From contig JABSPR010000296.1 of NCBI GenBank assembly GCA_013214975.1, positions 1 to 9,223 on the forward strand: 9,223 bases of DNA, given 5' to 3'. A program made the position numbers and the translations under genes. Source of the stretch: Flavobacteriales bacterium (GTDB lineage: Bacteria > Bacteroidota > Bacteroidia > DT-38). Shown piece by piece: positions 7,064 through 9,223 of the stretch (position 1 is the first letter of the stretch; each line of letters opens with the position of its first letter). The notes below the pieces were generated by a model. It was given only the letters and a program-made list of their open reading frames with translations. It made no database searches and had not been told where the DNA came from.

Positions 7064-8133
7064 ATGAAACTGTTTTACTTCTGGCAGGTATCTTTACCTC
7101 AAGCCTAGCGTTTTCTCAGATAACAGATAAAATAAAGCTAAACGGATACTCTAGTTTTGAATTTGAGCAAACTACTTCAAGGGCTGATGAAGGAGATAAA
7201 AATGCATCGTTTGATGCTGATCTATTCGATATTGTATTAAATGTTCAGGCAACTCCTAAATTGAGAGTTACTGCAGATTTAACTTGGGAGCATGGTACAG
7301 TTACAGAAGATGGCCTCTGTAATGCAGCAGTAGAATATGCTTTTCCAGAATACACTATTAAAGAATGGTTAAGATTTAGAGCTGGTAAAATGTTTATCCC
7401 TTTTGGTATATATATAACGAAATAAACACAGCGAAACCAGCTTTCTTGGCCACTAAAGAACCATTATCTACGAATAAGAATCACAAATTTGGAAGTGAAT
7501 ATCAATTCTATCCTCGTTGGGGAAATGGTATTGGATTTACTGGTAATACCTCTATTAAGGACGTGCAACTAGATTACAATATTATGATAACCAACGGTAA
7601 TCAAGAGTATACAAATCGATACGAAGAAGACAATAATACAATGGAAGCCATAGCTACCAGAATTCGATTAACTCCAAAGAGAGGATTGAAAATAGGCTTC
7701 TATATGTACGAAGATGTAATGACTGAATATGAAGAAATCGACAATGATTTAGAACCTACCGGAGGTCGAATTCAATTATTTAGTTACGGAACACATGTAG
7801 AATGGACGCACAAAGATTTCGGACTGGAAATAGAAGGAGTACAAGGAACCATCAATCCAACTCCAGGAGAAACAATAAAACGTTCCGCCTATACCGCAAT
7901 GATTTACTATACCATTAAAGAATAATTCACACCGTATTATAGAATGGAATGGTTAGATCCGAACAGTAAAATTTTAGACGACATTGGTAGAATGTTCCAA
8001 TTCGGTGTAAACTATGAGATAGATACTAAATATCATTTTAAGCTACAATATAAAAGAATCACAGGTAAACAATGCCAAGTTCGAGGGAGTTAATTACAAC
8101 TAAATACAGGCTGCCATAGTGGTAGGGTTCTAG
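7064..8133 (+). pseudogene. OprO/OprP-type outer-membrane porin, five lesions
   Basis: An almost full-length porin can be rebuilt across three frames. After the ATG at 7064 a one-base loss (7066-7069) puts the signal peptide in another frame (TVLLLAGIFTSSLAFSQ). The barrel follows: GYSSFEFEQ, RVTADLTWEHG, VEYAFPEYTIKEWLRFRAGK and MFIPFG. A TA repeat at 7407-7416 carries one unit too many, shifting the frame to a TAA at 7423. The other frame gives the expected continuation YNEINTAKPAFLATKEPLS, FGSEYQFYPRWGNGIGFTG and TYHVEWTHKD-like strands (actually GTHVEWTHKDFGLEIEGVQG). A TAA (7923-7925) then falls between IYYTIKE and FTPYYRMEWLDPNS. A one-base shift near 8060-8071 moves to NNAKFEGVNYN, a TAA (8101-8103), and IQAAIVVGF with the terminal Phe typical of outer-membrane barrels. 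About 355 codons in all, near family length. The ancestral product would be an anion- or phosphate-type porin; substrate is inferred from family only. Confidence 0.88.
7407..7416 (+). repeat. TA dinucleotide repeat causing a frameshift in the porin
   Basis: Five TA units lie inside the porin frame. With four units the codons would read GGT ATA TAT AAC GAA (GIYNE), the expected sequence. With five, the frame runs into TAA at 7423. This is a +2 slippage lesion. It could in principle be reversible, but the other lesions in the gene make phase variation pointless now. Confidence 0.75.
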
Positions 8134-8140
8134 TATAAAG

Positions 8141-8566
8141 ATGAAGACATTATTAAAAACATATTCGATTCTTCTCTGCTTGTTTCTAGCATCTAATGTG
8201 CTAGCGCAAGAATCTACCGAAATTGTTATAGTTGCTAACGAAGGTCTAGATATTTCGACCATCACAAAAAAGAAAGTTGCTAAGCTATATTATGGGGAAA
8301 CTCAAATGATCGGAAAGTTAAAAGCGAAACCTTGCTATAGGGGCTATGACTCACCAGCAGGGAAAATATTCTTCGATGAAATCATTAAAACAAGCCCAAC
8401 ATATTTTTCGAAGTATTGGGTCAAACGTATTTTTTCTGGCTATGGTACAAGTCCAGAAAAATTTGATGAAGAATTTAAAATGCTCTATTACATCTCCAAA
8501 GAGGAAGGTTCCTTAGGATTTATGGATAAAAAAACAGTGGGAATCTACCCAGTAATTGTAAGATAA
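8141..8566 (+). CDS. Small PstS-like periplasmic substrate-binding protein
   Basis: This 141-residue protein begins with a clear signal peptide (MKTLLKTYSILLCLFLASNVLAQ, cleavage near residue 22-23). The mature part matches the short single-domain phosphate-binding-protein-like family: an initial IVIVANEG strand, ISTITKKKVAKLYYGE (the site of the IxxIFLGK-type helix), SPAGKIFFDEII, the hallmark KYWVKRIFSGYGTSPEKFD, and GSLGFMDKKTV near the end. Normal length is about 140-150, so it is complete. These proteins lack the two-lobed size of true PstS and no ABC permease is nearby. Related genes typically sit beside an OprO/OprP-like porin and a membrane sensor or chemoreceptor, which is the arrangement seen here. 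Periplasmic ligand presentation to that sensor is inferred. The ATG lies only 7 bases after the last porin stop, so it belonged to the porin operon. It is the sole open gene in a decaying cassette, and with the upstream promoter unclear its expression is uncertain. Confidence 0.88.
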   Translation: MKTLLKTYSILLCLFLASNVLAQESTEIVIVANEGLDISTITKKKVAKLYYGETQMIGKLKAKPCYRGYDSPAGKIFFDEIIKTSPTYFSKYWVKRIFSGYGTSPEKFDEEFKMLYYISKEEGSLGFMDKKTVGIYPVIVR

Positions 8567-8600
8567 TTTTGATAGAAGAATAAATTGCCATATTGTAATT

Positions 8601-8786
8601 GTGGGACTTCGACTTAAAAACATATCAATTCGTTATAAATTTATAATATTCGCAGCGGGAATATTAATATTTGCCTCCACATGCGTGCTATACCATTACC
8701 CCAAAGAGTTCGAAAAAGAACGACGAACGACGTATCCTAATAAACTTAAAGGATTATCCAACATCGTGCAACTGGCCACAGGCTAA
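8601..8786 (+). pseudogene. N-terminal fragment of a membrane sensor or chemoreceptor-like protein
   Basis: From GTG 8601 the frame reads MGLRLKNISIRYKFIIFAAG..., a short basic cytosolic head (NISIRYK) and one strong membrane helix at about 14-31. A charged extracytoplasmic start follows (YPKEFEKERRTTYPNKLKGL...), and TAA comes after 61 residues. The SxRYKF-helix-Y(F)PxxxE pattern is the usual beginning of HAMP-containing sensors, chemoreceptors or phosphatases with a periplasmic domain of several hundred residues. No second helix, HAMP, kinase or signalling domain follows in any + frame to the end of the window, so the gene is truncated rather than merely interrupted. The start codon is GTG, possibly a decayed ATG. 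It begins 34 bases after the binding-protein gene, so it was probably the third gene of the porin cassette. Which output domain it had cannot be told. Confidence 0.6.
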
Positions 8787-9223
8787 ATCTTCCCCATTCT
8801 GACAACCAAATGCACCACAGATACTTGCCTTCTCTCCTGCATAATGCTGCCAATGAGACAAAAAATGAGAGTATTTACAAACTATTCTTTTAGTTGGCTT
8901 AATACTCTCTACAGATATACTTCCAAGGGCCTTTGTCTCCATTATTATGTATAATTAATGTTTAATTGGTATACCAGAACCATACCTTAAAAGTTTCCAT
9001 TTCCGAGAAGGATTAAATCCTAAAGCAAAAAAGCCCATGTATGACAGTTTGTGATTAATAAAATATAATACAAAACCCAGATTCTAAATACCGATGTAAG
9101 ATTATCCTGAAAACAGAAGAATATAGCACCATTATACAACTTCCTCAAACACCCACTAGGCAAATTCACATAGCGCCTAGGTAATTTACCTAAAAATCAA
9201 CGTTTGACATAGTATACAAACAC
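8787..9223. other. Gene-poor stretch with remnants and small palindromes
   Basis: No + strand frame shows recognisable coding sequence. On the minus strand a 62-codon frame (8942 to 8754) encodes a Cys/His-rich peptide with C22, H26, H30, H33, C42, C47, C55 and H59; the same frame is open again upstream (9083 to 8958) behind a single TAA at 8957-8955. This could be a decayed small gene or chance. Near the right edge a 15-base perfect palindrome TAGGTAATTTACCTA (9178-9192) overlaps a second inverted pair CTAGGC (9155-9160 area) and GCCTAG. I see no insertion-sequence ends, target duplication, tRNA or terminator. Confidence 0.45.

Noticed and set aside
7446..7925. A stand-alone 159-residue protein starting at TTG 7446
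   Set aside because: It is the middle of the porin: matching barrel sequence continues on both sides once the TA-repeat shift and the TAA at 7923 are allowed for.
3123..8133. Recoding of TAA as a sense codon, since all in-frame nonsense lesions in the two pseudogenes are TAA
   Set aside because: All eight intact genes in the window terminate at TAA at the expected family length, and both pseudogenes also carry frameshifts that recoding cannot explain.
6526..8566. Sequencing or assembly error as the sole cause of the broken frames
   Set aside because: Neighbouring long genes such as the 578-codon transporter are error-free, and the lesions include substitutions to stop codons as well as indels. 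It remains possible for individual indels.

Overview
The window looks like a chromosomal segment of a member of the phylum Bacteroidota, probably a marine or cold-water Flavobacteriia-type organism. The evidence is AT-rich DNA, A-rich leaders without Shine-Dalgarno motifs before every start, and -7 elements of the Bacteroidota type (TAnnTTTG). The gene families also fit: a Bacteroidota-style two-part cold-shock-domain protein, a secreted TPR protein and a YceI lipoprotein. All eight intact reading frames end in TAA. The phylum is well supported; genus and habitat are guesses.

Layout, all genes on the + strand: (1) 1-1902, a large secreted TPR-repeat protein whose 5' end lies outside the window. 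(2) 2034-2480, a cold-shock-domain protein with a highly basic N-terminal extension. (3) 2585-4518, a stress-type cluster: a MarR regulator, a broken DoxX-like membrane protein, a two-motif CDGSH iron-sulfur protein and a YceI lipoprotein, closed by a hairpin and then a terminator. (4) 4726-6462, a full-length MsbA-type ABC exporter. (5) 6562-6753, a compact CspA-type cold-shock protein with its own promoter and a textbook terminator. (6) 7064-8786, a decaying three-gene cassette: an OprO/OprP-type porin with five inactivating lesions, a small intact PstS-like periplasmic binding protein, and only the first about 61 codons of a membrane sensor or chemoreceptor-like protein. (7) 8787-9223, apparently non-coding or gene-remnant DNA with small palindromes.

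The left two thirds is ordinary and intact apart from the DoxX-like pseudogene. The right third is under erosion. The porin, binding protein and sensor fragment look like an outer-membrane uptake and sensing unit being lost, with only the binding protein still open. Because the lesions include both nonsense substitutions and indels, and occur beside fully intact genes, I read them as real pseudogenisation rather than pervasive sequencing error. I found no CRISPR array, tRNA, rRNA, insertion sequence or defence system, and no convincing undescribed system. The most interesting leftovers are the eroded cassette, the TA-repeat frameshift in the porin, and a Cys/His-rich minus-strand reading frame that meets the broken end of the sensor gene.
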